DNA of 28,494 nt from Spirochaetia bacterium (GCA_021736505.1 JAIPFU010000009.1:1-28494), one strand, 5' to 3'; counted from the first letter of the stretch, positions 8,201 to 15,601 are shown. Program-made: numbers and translations. The notes: generated from the letters alone by a model not told the origin.

Positions 8201-9360
8201 AGATGATGAAAGAACTTCTGGAGGGAGCCGGCTATCATGTTACAGCGGCTACTAACGGATGGGATGCAGTTAAGCTAGCTGACCATATGGATTTTGATCT
8301 TATGCTCCTGGATATTCAGATGCCTGGTCTTGATGGATATGCCACAGCAGAAAAAATCAGGAAACTCTCTAGAAAGCAAGCCCAAAGAATGCCCATATTA
8401 GCGGTAACTGCCCATGTGCTGGAAAAAGACCGCAAAAAAAGTATGGAAGCAGGAATGAACGGATTCCTGACAAAACCCATCCAACCACAGTATTTCTTTG
8501 AATCCATAGCCTATTGGCTGGAACAGAGCTCTGACGGGTCAAGCGTAAGCGGCGCCCCAGTTGCAGCATCGAACACCAGGGAAAATGGGATCAGGAAAAA
8601 GAGAACAGGAGAGACAGCTAAGGAAAAATCCGAAAGTTCAGAAGACAGCTTGGCTGGGAGAATTCAATCTAAAGCGGATGAGATTTCCAAGCTGTATCAT
8701 ATTGATGCCCCTTCTGCACTGGCAAGGGTTGGCTGGAATGTGGATCTCTATGAAAAACTGCTGCAGAGTTTTCTTATGGACTACAGCGATTTTATCCAGA
8801 TGCTGCAGTCTGAGCTTGAGATGAGTCAACTCCAGGAAGCAGCAAAGCGTATTCATGCTGTACGCGGCCTGGTCGGTAATCTCGGATTTACTGAATTATA
8901 TGAAGCACTGCTTGGTTTTGAGCAGTTCCTAAAAGAACATTATGCCTACGATGATGCCATGGTGGAGAGGCTTGGGTCACTTTCAGCGCAATTCTCTGAC
9001 GGCATAAGCAGTAGTAAAGAGTTTCTGAATTTAGTTGATAAAGAACGAAAAGAGGCTGAAATAAATACTGATCCCTCTGTTTTCTCTTCTTCTTCTTCTG
9101 AAAGGGAAAACGCCGTTGAGGCTGCTGGGGATGCTTACGATGAACCTGCTGATGGAGAATCCATTGACTCGGAACAGCTTCTGGCAGAGCTGAAGCATGC
9201 CTTAATGATAGGAGCCCCTGAGGATGCGAAAAGTCTTCTGCAGAAATTGAAAAAGTGCATGTCTGAACACTGGTATGCAAGTACCGGGGTAATCATTGAA
9301 GAGTATATCGGTTCTTATCGATTCACTGAGGCGCTGGATTTCTTATCCGGGAAATGTTAG
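5218..9360 (+). CDS. Hybrid sensor histidine kinase: GAF, three PAS, HisKA/HATPase, two receivers, HPt
   Basis: 1380 residues, no membrane segment, so probably a cytoplasmic sensor. In order: GAF (about 15-172), PAS (about 185-295), PAS (about 300-412), PAS/PAC (about 425-545) and HisKA with SHEIRTP (His575). The HATPase has N box NLLSNAVKF (Asn692), DTGIG (724-728) and GSGLGLA (754-760). Then a degenerate receiver (about 811-960), where the usual acidic pair is replaced by VVFVQQG. The canonical receiver has Glu988-Asp989, Asp1032, Thr1064 and Lys1086. The HPt has KRIHAVRG (His1213), and a short helical tail follows (about 1320-1380). A full His-Asp-His relay is therefore encoded in one chain. 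AAGGG sits 7 nt before the ATG. The receiver-HD-GYP gene starts 53 bp downstream and is the likely relay output. The tandem VQQG motif (816-827) and a run of five Ser (1290-1294) come from small DNA repeats. Confidence 0.96.
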   Translation: MDTFEKKVESLHQNQSLLAEVALHLNDTVVFQEKVDHILQQVGNRLRVSRTYIFEHDFKNRTTNNTFEWCAPEIAAQKDELQGIPFDMIGEWLDMLENDGIIYSENIQELPENIRAILEPQGILSLVVYPLMQEGSIFGFIGFDECSYHRPWEPEELDVLKIIAGIISSQYKQNSMQEKLIERERNFRSFFETVKDFIFIGDLQGNCIFANPAVTEKLKYSQDDVLSMNILDFHPKEYQAEAEQIIEDMFAGKREYCPVPLQEKGGGHIPVETRVWFGEWNGEQALFGISKDLSEQQASLDRFNKLFHNNPTPMAVSRADNGELVDVNAAFEEAVQYTREDVIGKTAESLGIFLEPENRRRLGEKLKNNKKIINEHMKIRKRSGEIIDGIFSGTLIDNQGEQHFLTTMVDISDRIRWSRRIEQQNRRMENILEATNAGSWEWNVQTGETVFDERWANLIGYSLEELGETTIETWENLVHKDDGELSEKLLKKHFSGEIPYYSCECRVRHKDGHYIWVEDKGKVIEWADDGTPVLMFGTHSDISERKRMEHDVQKAKERAEYATRVKSDFLATMSHEIRTPINTIIGMNTLLQQTRMGDQQRRYIDRIFSASQILLQTVNNVLDFSQIEANKLKIQQNRFSLEQLVQELVNSFSSATAQKSLNFFVSLELDLPLFLQGDSFRLLQVLQNLLSNAVKFTSQGSVSIDITPIKYSEETVHIQFSVKDTGIGFNQETKDKLFEAFSQAEGSISRNFGGSGLGLAICRNLVKIMGGSIHVQSSPGKGSMFRLILPFRVEEKKSFTDKYRELQSEEKQVVFVQQGVQQGVQQGADEDAIIRNLLKKLEFDFTLVNADDLLRDADGADPEAGELRIVPDEYLLGDEANRETIIFMDWEVLQQHKWMISRFSQEECRYCTKIIMVSVLQDETAIIRAMGDNPFKILRKPVLPGALSRILNQIYQNTGRANKKLQSEGLRKNQDSGEDISYAILLCEDHEVNREMMKELLEGAGYHVTAATNGWDAVKLADHMDFDLMLLDIQMPGLDGYATAEKIRKLSRKQAQRMPILAVTAHVLEKDRKKSMEAGMNGFLTKPIQPQYFFESIAYWLEQSSDGSSVSGAPVAASNTRENGIRKKRTGETAKEKSESSEDSLAGRIQSKADEISKLYHIDAPSALARVGWNVDLYEKLLQSFLMDYSDFIQMLQSELEMSQLQEAAKRIHAVRGLVGNLGFTELYEALLGFEQFLKEHYAYDDAMVERLGSLSAQFSDGISSSKEFLNLVDKERKEAEINTDPSVFSSSSSERENAVEAAGDAYDEPADGESIDSEQLLAELKHALMIGAPEDAKSLLQKLKKCMSEHWYASTGVIIEEYIGSYRFTEALDFLSGKC
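7663..7698. repeat. Three tandem 12-bp units in the hybrid kinase gene
   Basis: GTGCAGCAGGGA, GTACAGCAGGGA and GTGCAGCAAGGT are contiguous and in frame. They encode VQQG three times at the start of the degenerate receiver. Confidence 0.9.
9085..9099. repeat. (TCT)5 trinucleotide run in the hybrid kinase gene
   Basis: Five perfect TCT triplets, in frame, encode Ser1290-1294 in the flexible linker between the HPt domain and the C-terminal helical tail. Confidence 0.9.
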
Positions 9361-9413
9361 TGAGAACTTGGCATTGTATAATGCTATAGCTGCTTTAGGG
9401 AGTATTACAGCAG

Positions 9414-10454
9414 ATGAAGAAGAAAAAAGCGACAATCCTCATAGTTGAGGATATGAAAGAGAATATTGATATGCTGATAGCCATACTGAAGGATGAATTC
9501 AGCATACGTGTTGCGCTTACTGGCGAAGATGCCTTGAAACAGGTAGAACAGTCTCTGCCGCAGTTAATATTGCTGGATGTTGTTCTTCCCGGCATCAGTG
9601 GATTTGAGGTCTGTTCTAAGTTGAAGGACAATCCTTCAACCAGTCATATCCCGGTTATATTTCTCACTGCCCTGAGCAATGATGTCGATGAAAGGATGGG
9701 CTTGGACGTCGGCGGATCTGATTATATCAACAAACCCTTTAACGCGAGTCTTGTAAAATTACGAATAAAAAAACAGTTGGAGCTCTACAATTATCAGCAC
9801 CGTCTTCAAGAGAAGGTTTCTCACAGGACCCGGGAACTGGAGAATGTAAAGGATGCCCTGCTTGAAAGTCTTGTGCTTGTAACGGAGTATCGGGATCGGG
9901 AAACCGGAGATCATGTTAAGCGCGGGCAGAAGTATGTAGGGATTCTGGCAAACCTGCTATCCAGCAGGTATCCGGAGCTCTTGGATTCAGAAAAGAAAGA
10001 TCTCATCATTCAGGCTTCAGCGCTGCATGACATCGGGAAAATAGCCCTGCCGGATCGGATTATCCTAAAAAAGGGCCAGCTTACCGACCAGGAGTATGAT
10101 ATGATTAAGGATCATGCCCGTATCGGAGGGGAGATCCTGAGAAGAGCATCCAGCAACATGGAGACCTATGAGTTCATGCAGTACGCCCAGCTGATGGCGA
10201 CGTATCACCATGAGCACTGGGACGGTACCGGATATCCCTTTGGCCTTAAAGGAGAAGAGATTCCTCTCTGCGCCAGAATAATGAGCATCGTAGATGTCTA
10301 TGACGCCTTAACCATGGATCGACCGTACAAAGAGGCTATGACCCATGAAGAAGCAGTTTCTATTATCGTTCATGGCGACGGCAGGGTGCAGCCCGAACAC
10401 TTTGACCCTGATATACTGGAAATATTTGCTGAGAATCACGATTTGTTTTTGTAA
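9414..10454 (+). CDS. Response regulator with HD-GYP domain (probable cyclic-di-GMP phosphodiesterase)
   Basis: 346 residues. The receiver (about 7-122) has the acidic pair Glu12-Asp13, phospho-acceptor Asp55 (LLDVVLPG), Thr85 and Lys107. A coiled linker (about 125-150) leads to an HD-GYP domain (about 150-345). This has HDIGK (His205, Asp206, Lys209), HHEHWDGTGYP (265-275) and the downstream VDVYDALTMDRPYK segment. These are the metal- and GYP-motif residues of active cyclic-di-GMP hydrolases, which cut the second messenger to pGpG or GMP. No output DNA-binding domain is present. It lies 53 bp after the hybrid kinase on the same strand, whose HPt domain is the obvious phosphodonor. GGGAG about 11 nt upstream supports the ATG. 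It is convergent with pdxT, only 3 bp between the two stop codons. Confidence 0.96.
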   Translation: MKKKKATILIVEDMKENIDMLIAILKDEFSIRVALTGEDALKQVEQSLPQLILLDVVLPGISGFEVCSKLKDNPSTSHIPVIFLTALSNDVDERMGLDVGGSDYINKPFNASLVKLRIKKQLELYNYQHRLQEKVSHRTRELENVKDALLESLVLVTEYRDRETGDHVKRGQKYVGILANLLSSRYPELLDSEKKDLIIQASALHDIGKIALPDRIILKKGQLTDQEYDMIKDHARIGGEILRRASSNMETYEFMQYAQLMATYHHEHWDGTGYPFGLKGEEIPLCARIMSIVDVYDALTMDRPYKEAMTHEEAVSIIVHGDGRVQPEHFDPDILEIFAENHDLFL

Positions 10455-10457
10455 AAA

Positions 10458-11120
10458 TTAGCGAAGACTGCAAAAATTATCAAAGGCTGCAAGCCTGTTT
10501 ACCGCCCTAAAAGGTTCCGTATCCATGCTGATGCCGCAGCGCTGCAGAAAATAGGCATGAAAAACTGAGGAATCTGTAAGCTCGGGGTGAAATATGCTGA
10601 CAAGCACTCTATCAGATTGTGCTGCAGCTGTAAATCCGCGTATGCTTAAAAGTGATCGGACTCCCGGCCCCAGGCGAGTGATGCCCGGGGCTCGAATGCA
10701 TACAATTTTCTGCGGCTCAGGAGAAATTGCTTCCACAACTGCCTCTGTTGTAAAACTGCCCAACTGTGAGCCGAACTTATTTCGTTTGATGCTGATATCT
10801 ATGATTCCGAGTACCGGTGATTCTCCTTCAATTTCAGCAGCACAGAGGATTGCTCCTGCGCAGGTTCCCCAAATGTGCATTCCCTTTGTGTACGCCTGAA
10901 TTATTGCCTGATCCATCTTATTCTGCTTCATGAGCCTTCGGATGCAGGTACTTTCACCTCCGGGGATGATCAGACCTGAAAGTCCTTCAAGTTCCCGGGG
11001 ATTGCGCACGAGACGGGGGCTTGCACTGCACCTCTGCAGATGTCTGGCGTGTTCATCGACGCCTCCCTGCATTGCCAGTATGCCGATGGAGGCTGATGGT
11101 ACGGCTGAAGATTGATTCAT
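10458..11120 (-). CDS. pdxT: Pyridoxal 5'-phosphate synthase glutaminase subunit PdxT
   Basis: 220 residues, slightly longer than the usual 190-200. Class I glutaminase that releases ammonia from glutamine and passes it to PdxS for DXP-independent vitamin B6 synthesis. Visible motifs: GILAMQGGVDEH near the N-terminus, IIPGGESTCIRRL, the nucleophile Cys87 in WGTCAGAI, and the His178/Glu180 pair in FHPELTD. The catalytic triad is complete. It follows pdxS on the same strand with a 51-bp spacer, and AGAGGG precedes the ATG. The two subunits are normally made together and assemble as a 12+12 complex. Confidence 0.97.
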   Translation of the reverse strand: MNQSSAVPSASIGILAMQGGVDEHARHLQRCSASPRLVRNPRELEGLSGLIIPGGESTCIRRLMKQNKMDQAIIQAYTKGMHIWGTCAGAILCAAEIEGESPVLGIIDISIKRNKFGSQLGSFTTEAVVEAISPEPQKIVCIRAPGITRLGPGVRSLLSIRGFTAAAQSDRVLVSIFHPELTDSSVFHAYFLQRCGISMDTEPFRAVNRLAAFDNFCSLR

Positions 11121-11171
11121 TCAGTTTTCCCTCTTTTACCTGCTGTCGTATCCCTAAGCTTCATCCCAGAC

Positions 11172-12050
11172 TTACAGTCCGCGTGCTGCAAGACGCCGCT
11201 CTTGAGTAATTTCGGCGGTATTGATGCCTACCATGGCTTCTCCCAAATCTTTTGATATCTCCGCAAGGGTTTCAGGCTCCTGGTAATGAGCAGCGGCAGT
11301 TACGATGGCTTTTGCTCGTTTAGCCGGGTTGCCGGAGGTGAAAATACCAGAACCGACAAAAATACCATCACAACCGAGCTGCATCATCAAGGCTGCATCA
11401 GCAGGGGTGGCAATGCCGCCGGCTGCAAAATTAACCACCGGCAGTCGACCGGCTTTTCTCACTTCTGCGGCGATCTCTTCGCTTATGCGGTGCTCACGGC
11501 AGAAAGAGCTTACTTCGTCATCACCAAGGGCGCACAGTTGTGCAATTTCCCTGTTCATGGTACGCATATGGCGAACTGCTTCGATTATATCTCCTGTTCC
11601 GGCTTCTCCTTTGGTGCGGATCATGGAAGCGCCTTCACGAATTCGTCGGCACGCTTCACCAAGATCGCGAGCGCCGCAGACGAAGGGGACAGAGAAGAGG
11701 TGTTTATTGATGTGGTTCTCATCGTCGGCCATGGTCAGCACTTCGCTTTCATCGATGTAGTCAATTTTGAGGGCTTGCAGGATTTGGGCTTCCACGAAGT
11801 GTCCAATGCGCGCTTTTGCCATGACGGGAATGCTTACCGCTTCCTGAATCTCCTGGATGAGGGTAGGATCACTCATACGGGCAACACCGCCTTGTGCGCG
11901 AATATCCGCTGGGACGCGTTCTAGAGCCATAACGGCAGCAGCACCGGCATCTTCCGCTATTTTTGCCTGCTCTGCGTTGACCACATCCATGATAACTCCG
12001 CCTTTCAGCATCTGAGCAAGATTTTTATTCATTTCGTACCTATCGTTCAT
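11172..12050 (-). CDS. pdxS: Pyridoxal 5'-phosphate synthase subunit PdxS
   Basis: 292 residues, the normal family length. It condenses ribose 5-phosphate, glyceraldehyde 3-phosphate and ammonia into PLP. The (beta/alpha)8 barrel landmarks are clear: [14 protein letters not shown] (Asp22), [11 protein letters not shown] with the catalytic Lys79, RTKGEAGTG with the second Lys147, and the phosphate-binding [15 protein letters not shown] and [10 protein letters not shown] loops. AAGGAG lies 6 nt before the ATG. It is the first gene of pdxST and is divergent from a MocR-type regulator across a 230-bp spacer that holds two matching palindromes, so it is a likely target of that regulator. Confidence 0.98.
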   Translation of the reverse strand: MNDRYEMNKNLAQMLKGGVIMDVVNAEQAKIAEDAGAAAVMALERVPADIRAQGGVARMSDPTLIQEIQEAVSIPVMAKARIGHFVEAQILQALKIDYIDESEVLTMADDENHINKHLFSVPFVCGARDLGEACRRIREGASMIRTKGEAGTGDIIEAVRHMRTMNREIAQLCALGDDEVSSFCREHRISEEIAAEVRKAGRLPVVNFAAGGIATPADAALMMQLGCDGIFVGSGIFTSGNPAKRAKAIVTAAAHYQEPETLAEISKDLGEAMVGINTAEITQERRLAARGL

Positions 12051-12141
12051 GTGATTCTCCTTGTATACTTAATAATCAGTAGTTTTTGTCACTTGATATT
12101 GATACGGCAGCTTATTTAGCTTTTCCTAGAAAGCTGGGAAC

Positions 12142-12170
12142 TTGACCGTAACCACTTATTGTTATATAAC
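12142..12170 (+). promoter_or_regulatory. Sigma-70-type promoter of the MocR regulator
   Basis: TTGACC (12142-12147), a 17-nt spacer and TATAAC (12165-12170) point toward the regulator gene. The -10 box lies entirely inside the first 14-bp palindrome, as expected for self-repression. Confidence 0.7.
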
Positions 12171-12172
12171 AA
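12159..12172. promoter_or_regulatory. 14-bp palindrome, probable operator 1
   Basis: TTGTTATATAACAA is a perfect palindrome overlapping the -10 box of the regulator's promoter. It shares TTGT and ACAA ends and its length with the second palindrome 41 bp further on (centre to centre). Confidence 0.65.
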
Positions 12173-12199
12173 AAACTATAAATTTAGTTATTACTATAA

Positions 12200-12213
12200 T
12201 TGTATTATTACAA
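12200..12213. promoter_or_regulatory. 14-bp palindrome, probable operator 2
   Basis: TTGTATTATTACAA has palindromic ends TTGTA and TACAA (extended by one A/T pair on each side) around an ATTATT-like centre. Its centre is 41 bp from operator 1, close to four helical turns, so both sites face the same side of the DNA. On the minus strand a weak TTGTAA-17-TAACTA pair overlapping this site could be the pdxS promoter. Confidence 0.6.
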
Positions 12214-12218
12214 TAAAA

Positions 12219-12242
12219 TCTTCGGGGGTCAATACCCGAAGA
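12219..12242. promoter_or_regulatory. 8-bp stem-loop in the regulator leader
   Basis: TCTTCGGG (12219-12226) and CCCGAAGA (12235-12242) are perfect inverted copies around an 8-nt loop. They lie between the regulator's promoter and its ribosome site. This may be an RNA hairpin in the leader or a further protein site. There is no T-tract, so it is not a classic terminator. Confidence 0.5.
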
Positions 12243-12280
12243 GAATAATTTTGTGAAGCCAGATCGTGGAGTGTATGTAC

Positions 12281-13612
12281 ATGGCAAATAAAAAAAAACG
12301 ATATCTTGATATTGCTGAAGATATGCAGCGGGGGATAGAAGAGGGACGTTTTACAGAGGGTCAGAAGATGCCGACGGTCCGCAGTTTGGCGGAGAAGTAC
12401 GGGACTACGGTGGTTACCGTAACAAATGCCTTAAAGAAACTGGACAGTGACGGCTGGGTGATTCGTAAGCCGGGAAGCGGTGTTTTTGTCCGAAAGCATG
12501 AGACGTTAGGAGCTCTTCCCGCATCTGATTTGAAAGAGATTTTTGCTCGAATTATTGATGAAGACGGTGCTGCGGCTTTTTCTTACGAGGATCCCACGGG
12601 ATATCCTGGTTTAAAAACGGCGATTAAAGCTTATGCTGCAGACGAATACCATGGATCCGACGAATCAGGAAAATCCGTCGAGGTCGATAAGGGGCGGCAG
12701 GTGCTCATCACCTCAGGAACCCAGCAGGCTCTGCACTTAGTTTTTTCATCCATGCTGAACTTCGGCGATTGGGTATTAGTGGAGAACCCGACGTATCCCG
12801 CTGCCCTGCGGATGCTCAAAGAGCAGGGAGCGCGTATAGAGACTATCTCCATGGGGCAGTATGGACCAGACCCGCGAGAATTGAAACGCATTTTTGAATC
12901 GCGTCCGTTACGTATGGTCTACACCATGCCCAATTTTCAGAATCCCACGGGCTGCAGCTATTCTTCTGCTGCGACTGAGGAACTTGCGAAGCTGGCAGAA
13001 CAGCACGGGGTCTACATTGTGGAGGATACTTCCTATGGGGATCTGAATTTTCACGGTGAGTCAGGGCCTCCTCCTCGGTTTCACTTTCCTCCAGATCTGC
13101 ATATCCTTCTGAGCACCTATTCCTATACCTTCCTCCCCGGCGCAAGGATAGGCTGCTGCATCTGCCCGGAAAGTGTTTACTATACCTTATCCACGGCGAA
13201 GATTGATCAGGATCTCTTCAGTTCCGGGTTTTTTCAGCGAGCCTTAGCCCGCTACATCAAGTCGGGAAAATATGCCCAGAGACTTAGTGCTTTGAACAGA
13301 AGGGCCGCAGAGATGTACAAAGAGGCTTTCAGCCTCCTGAAAACGGTGTGTCGTGATATTGGTCTGGGAGAAGATATCTGTATTCCTGGAGACGGGGGGT
13401 ACTCCTTCTGGTGTGTCCTGCCGGAATCCCTAAGTACGGCGGAGCAGGGGATAGCGTCCGGCATTGAGGTGCTGCGTCCCCTGACAGAGGAACTCAAGCG
13501 GCGGGGGAGTTTTATCTGGACCCTTGAGCCCGGAGCTCCCTATCTTGGCGGATGGAACAATGGTGCCGTTCATGCCTTCTGTCTTCGATTCAGCCCCTCT
13601 GATAGTATATGA
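12281..13612 (+). CDS. MocR/PdxR-family regulator lacking the PLP-binding lysine
   Basis: 443 residues from the ATG at 12281, chosen because GGAG lies 9 nt upstream; a GTG at 12266 would add five. The N-terminal GntR winged helix (about 5-72: RYLDIAEDMQRGIEEGRF, MPTVRSLAEKYGTT, GWVIRKPGSGVFV) is joined by a short linker to an aminotransferase class I-like domain (about 95-443). Family landmarks are present: GTQQALHLV, NPTYP, Asn221 in NFQNPTG, Asp249 and Tyr252 in EDTSYG, and Arg436 near the C-terminus. At the internal aldimine site, where relatives read S-K-T, this protein reads S-Y-T (Tyr282 in TYSYTFLPGARIG). PLP could therefore bind only non-covalently, if at all. The position divergent from pdxST and the flanking palindromes point to control of vitamin B6 synthesis. 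Confidence 0.93.
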   Translation: MANKKKRYLDIAEDMQRGIEEGRFTEGQKMPTVRSLAEKYGTTVVTVTNALKKLDSDGWVIRKPGSGVFVRKHETLGALPASDLKEIFARIIDEDGAAAFSYEDPTGYPGLKTAIKAYAADEYHGSDESGKSVEVDKGRQVLITSGTQQALHLVFSSMLNFGDWVLVENPTYPAALRMLKEQGARIETISMGQYGPDPRELKRIFESRPLRMVYTMPNFQNPTGCSYSSAATEELAKLAEQHGVYIVEDTSYGDLNFHGESGPPPRFHFPPDLHILLSTYSYTFLPGARIGCCICPESVYYTLSTAKIDQDLFSSGFFQRALARYIKSGKYAQRLSALNRRAAEMYKEAFSLLKTVCRDIGLGEDICIPGDGGYSFWCVLPESLSTAEQGIASGIEVLRPLTEELKRRGSFIWTLEPGAPYLGGWNNGAVHAFCLRFSPSDSI

Positions 13613-13681
13613 AAGGCTTCACGAACTGTTTTGTAAAGAAGTGCCTTGCCCTAAGTGCCGAGTGAATATACACTGTTCTGT

Positions 13682-14350
13682 ATGGATAAACTGACGTTGG
13701 ATTATTATAATAGAAATGCCGGGAAGACAGCAGAGCGATATGAATCGGTGCAGCCGAAGAGTCTGCAGCGTCAAATTTTCAAAGAGGCTGAAGCATGCCT
13801 GGGAATTACGAAGAAGAAGTCCCTGCGAATACTCGAGGTGGGCTGCGGCTCCGGCAGGGAAGCTGCTTTGCTCCTGAAAGCGGGGCATACTGTTCTTGCA
13901 CTGGACGGCAGCCGCGGTATGGTAGAGCATGCAGAGACCTATCATCCGGAGCTGAAAGGTCGCTGCTTCACTGCGGAGCTTCCCTTTTCTGACAGCCTAT
14001 TGGCATCGTCCCTGTTTTCCCGTCGCTTCGATATGGTCCTGCTGCTGGCGGTAATTATGCATCTTGATGATGCTGCCCTTAAGGATGCGCTTGATCAAGT
14101 AAGGAGGGTGCTGGCACCTCGGGGACGTGTGATCATAAGCAGCTCCTTCGGTCGTCCCGGCATCAAAAATGACCGCGACGAAGAGGGGAGGCTCTTTGTT
14201 GAACGTTCCGGAGAGGATCTCAAGTGCAGTCTGGAGGAAGCGGGCTTGAAACTCAGCCGTAGTGGTGAAGAAGCAGACAGAATGGGGCGCGAAGGCATCA
14301 CATGGAATATGCTTACTGCAGAAAAAATGAACCCGCTGGATGATTCATAA
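13682..14350 (+). CDS. Class I SAM-dependent methyltransferase
   Basis: 222 residues from the ATG at 13682; a GTG at 13655 would add nine residues, and neither has a strong ribosome site. It opens with LDYYNRNAGKTAERYESV, typical of small-molecule methyltransferases. Motif I follows (LRILEVGCGSGREAALLL), then the acidic residue of motif II (VLALDGSRGMVEHA), FDMVLLLAVIMHLDD, and LAPRGRVIISSS. This is a soluble Rossmann-fold methyltransferase. The substrate cannot be read from the sequence. It starts 69 bp after the MocR gene on the same strand and may be co-transcribed with it, but no link to vitamin B6 is evident. Confidence 0.9.
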   Translation: MDKLTLDYYNRNAGKTAERYESVQPKSLQRQIFKEAEACLGITKKKSLRILEVGCGSGREAALLLKAGHTVLALDGSRGMVEHAETYHPELKGRCFTAELPFSDSLLASSLFSRRFDMVLLLAVIMHLDDAALKDALDQVRRVLAPRGRVIISSSFGRPGIKNDRDEEGRLFVERSGEDLKCSLEEAGLKLSRSGEEADRMGREGITWNMLTAEKMNPLDDS

Positions 14351-14405
14351 AGCAGGATTGGGAACAGATGAGATGTATGACGCCGCTTGAACGAATTGGG
14401 GGGCC

Positions 14406-14434
14406 TTGTAAGGGCTCTACTGATGGTATACAAT
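14406..14434 (+). promoter_or_regulatory. Sigma-70-type promoter upstream of gpr
   Basis: TTGTAA (14406-14411), a 17-nt spacer and TACAAT (14429-14434) lie about 94 bp before the aldo-keto reductase start. The rest of the 14351-14527 spacer shows nothing else clear. Confidence 0.65.
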
Positions 14435-14527
14435 TTAAAGTATGACAGAAATGCTAATGATGTCTTGATGCAATTTTCGGATTGCTGAAGAAAAAATACA
14501 ATTCTATGTACAAAGGGGAAGGCAGAA

Positions 14528-15556
14528 ATGTATGTACCGAATGAGAAACGTTATGAAAAGATTCGCTATAATTACTGCGGGGAAAGCGGATTAAAACTAC
14601 CAGCCCTATCTTTGGGGCTGTGGCACAATTTTGGTGATGTCACTTCACTGGATAATGCTCGAAGTATGATTCACACGGCATTTGATCTTGGGATCACTCA
14701 TTTTGATTTGGCCAATAATTACGGACCTCCCGCCGGTTCTGCGGAATTGAATTTTGGAAAGATTTTACGCCAGGATCTTTCAGCGTATCGTGATGAGCTG
14801 ATTATTTCAACAAAAGCGGGATACGATATGTGGCCGGGGCCCTACGGAAACTGGAGCAGCCGAAAGTATTTACTGGCAAGTCTGGATCAGAGTCTTAAGC
14901 GGATGGGCTTGGACTATGTAGATATTTTTTATTCCCACAGGTTTGATCCTGATACGCCTCTGGAAGAGACCATGGGGGCTCTTGAAACAGCGGTGCGGCA
15001 GGGAAAGGCGCTGTATGCGGGGATTTCTTCCTATTCTTCTAAAAAAACCAGGGAAGCCTGGAATATTCTGAAAGCGCGTAATGTCCCTGTGATAATCCAC
15101 CAGCCCTCATATTCCATGCTGAATCGATGGGTTGAGGATGAACTGCTGGACACCTTGGATGAGCTCGGCATGGGGGCAATTTGTTTTTCACCCCTTGCCC
15201 AGGGGATGCTGACGGATAAGTATCTTAATGGGATTCCCAAAGATAGCAGGGCGAAAACTTCCGGCCATTTTAAGACCCAGGAGTTCTTGACGAAGGAAAA
15301 CCTTGAACGTATTCAGGGACTTAACAGGATTGCACAAAAGCGTGGGCAGAGTCTTGCGCAGATGGCCCTGGCTTGGTGTCTGCGTCGAAAGGAGATCACG
15401 TCGGTACTTATCGGGGCAAGTTCGCCGAAACAGATTCAGGAAAATGTAGCGGCGCTGGATAATCTGGATTTTTCAGATAGCGAACTGAAGGAAATTGATT
15501 CATTCGCCGTGGAAGGTCATATCAATCTTTGGGCAGAGTCCAGTAATAACGGCTGA
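14528..15556 (+). CDS. gpr: Aldo-keto reductase of the YghZ / L-glyceraldehyde 3-phosphate reductase type
   Basis: 342 residues, full length for the family. The opening YNYCGESGLKLPALSLGLWHNFG, the FDLANNYGPPAGSAE block and TKAGYDMWPGPYG are recalled as very close to E. coli YghZ (Gpr). That enzyme reduces L-glyceraldehyde 3-phosphate with NADPH and detoxifies methylglyoxal in vitro. The catalytic tetrad is complete: Asp60, Tyr65, Lys96 and His137 (YSHRFD). The C-terminal SVLIGASSPKQIQENVAAL is the NADP-binding segment. GGGAAGG lies just upstream of the ATG. It is transcribed from its own good promoter at 14406-14434. The physiological substrate in this organism is inferred. Confidence 0.94.
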   Translation: MYVPNEKRYEKIRYNYCGESGLKLPALSLGLWHNFGDVTSLDNARSMIHTAFDLGITHFDLANNYGPPAGSAELNFGKILRQDLSAYRDELIISTKAGYDMWPGPYGNWSSRKYLLASLDQSLKRMGLDYVDIFYSHRFDPDTPLEETMGALETAVRQGKALYAGISSYSSKKTREAWNILKARNVPVIIHQPSYSMLNRWVEDELLDTLDELGMGAICFSPLAQGMLTDKYLNGIPKDSRAKTSGHFKTQEFLTKENLERIQGLNRIAQKRGQSLAQMALAWCLRRKEITSVLIGASSPKQIQENVAALDNLDFSDSELKEIDSFAVEGHINLWAESSNNG

Positions 15557-15559
15557 TTT

Positions 15560-15601
15560 CGCCGTACTGATTCCGCCGTACTGATTCCTCCTTGCTGAGT
15601 C
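15560..15601. repeat. Three tandem 14-bp units after gpr
   Basis: CGCCGTACTGATTC occurs twice exactly (15560-15573, 15574-15587), followed by a degenerate copy (CTCCTTGCTGAGTC). A partial copy (GGCTGATTT) overlaps the stop codon of gpr. Confidence 0.85.

Noticed and set aside
11286..11924. 212-residue plus-strand open frame
   Set aside because: It is antisense to pdxS, which has all family motifs and a good ribosome site. Composition is that of a shadow frame.
12219..12242. Rho-independent terminator in the regulator leader
   Set aside because: The stem is good but no T-tract follows, and it is upstream of an intact ribosome site.
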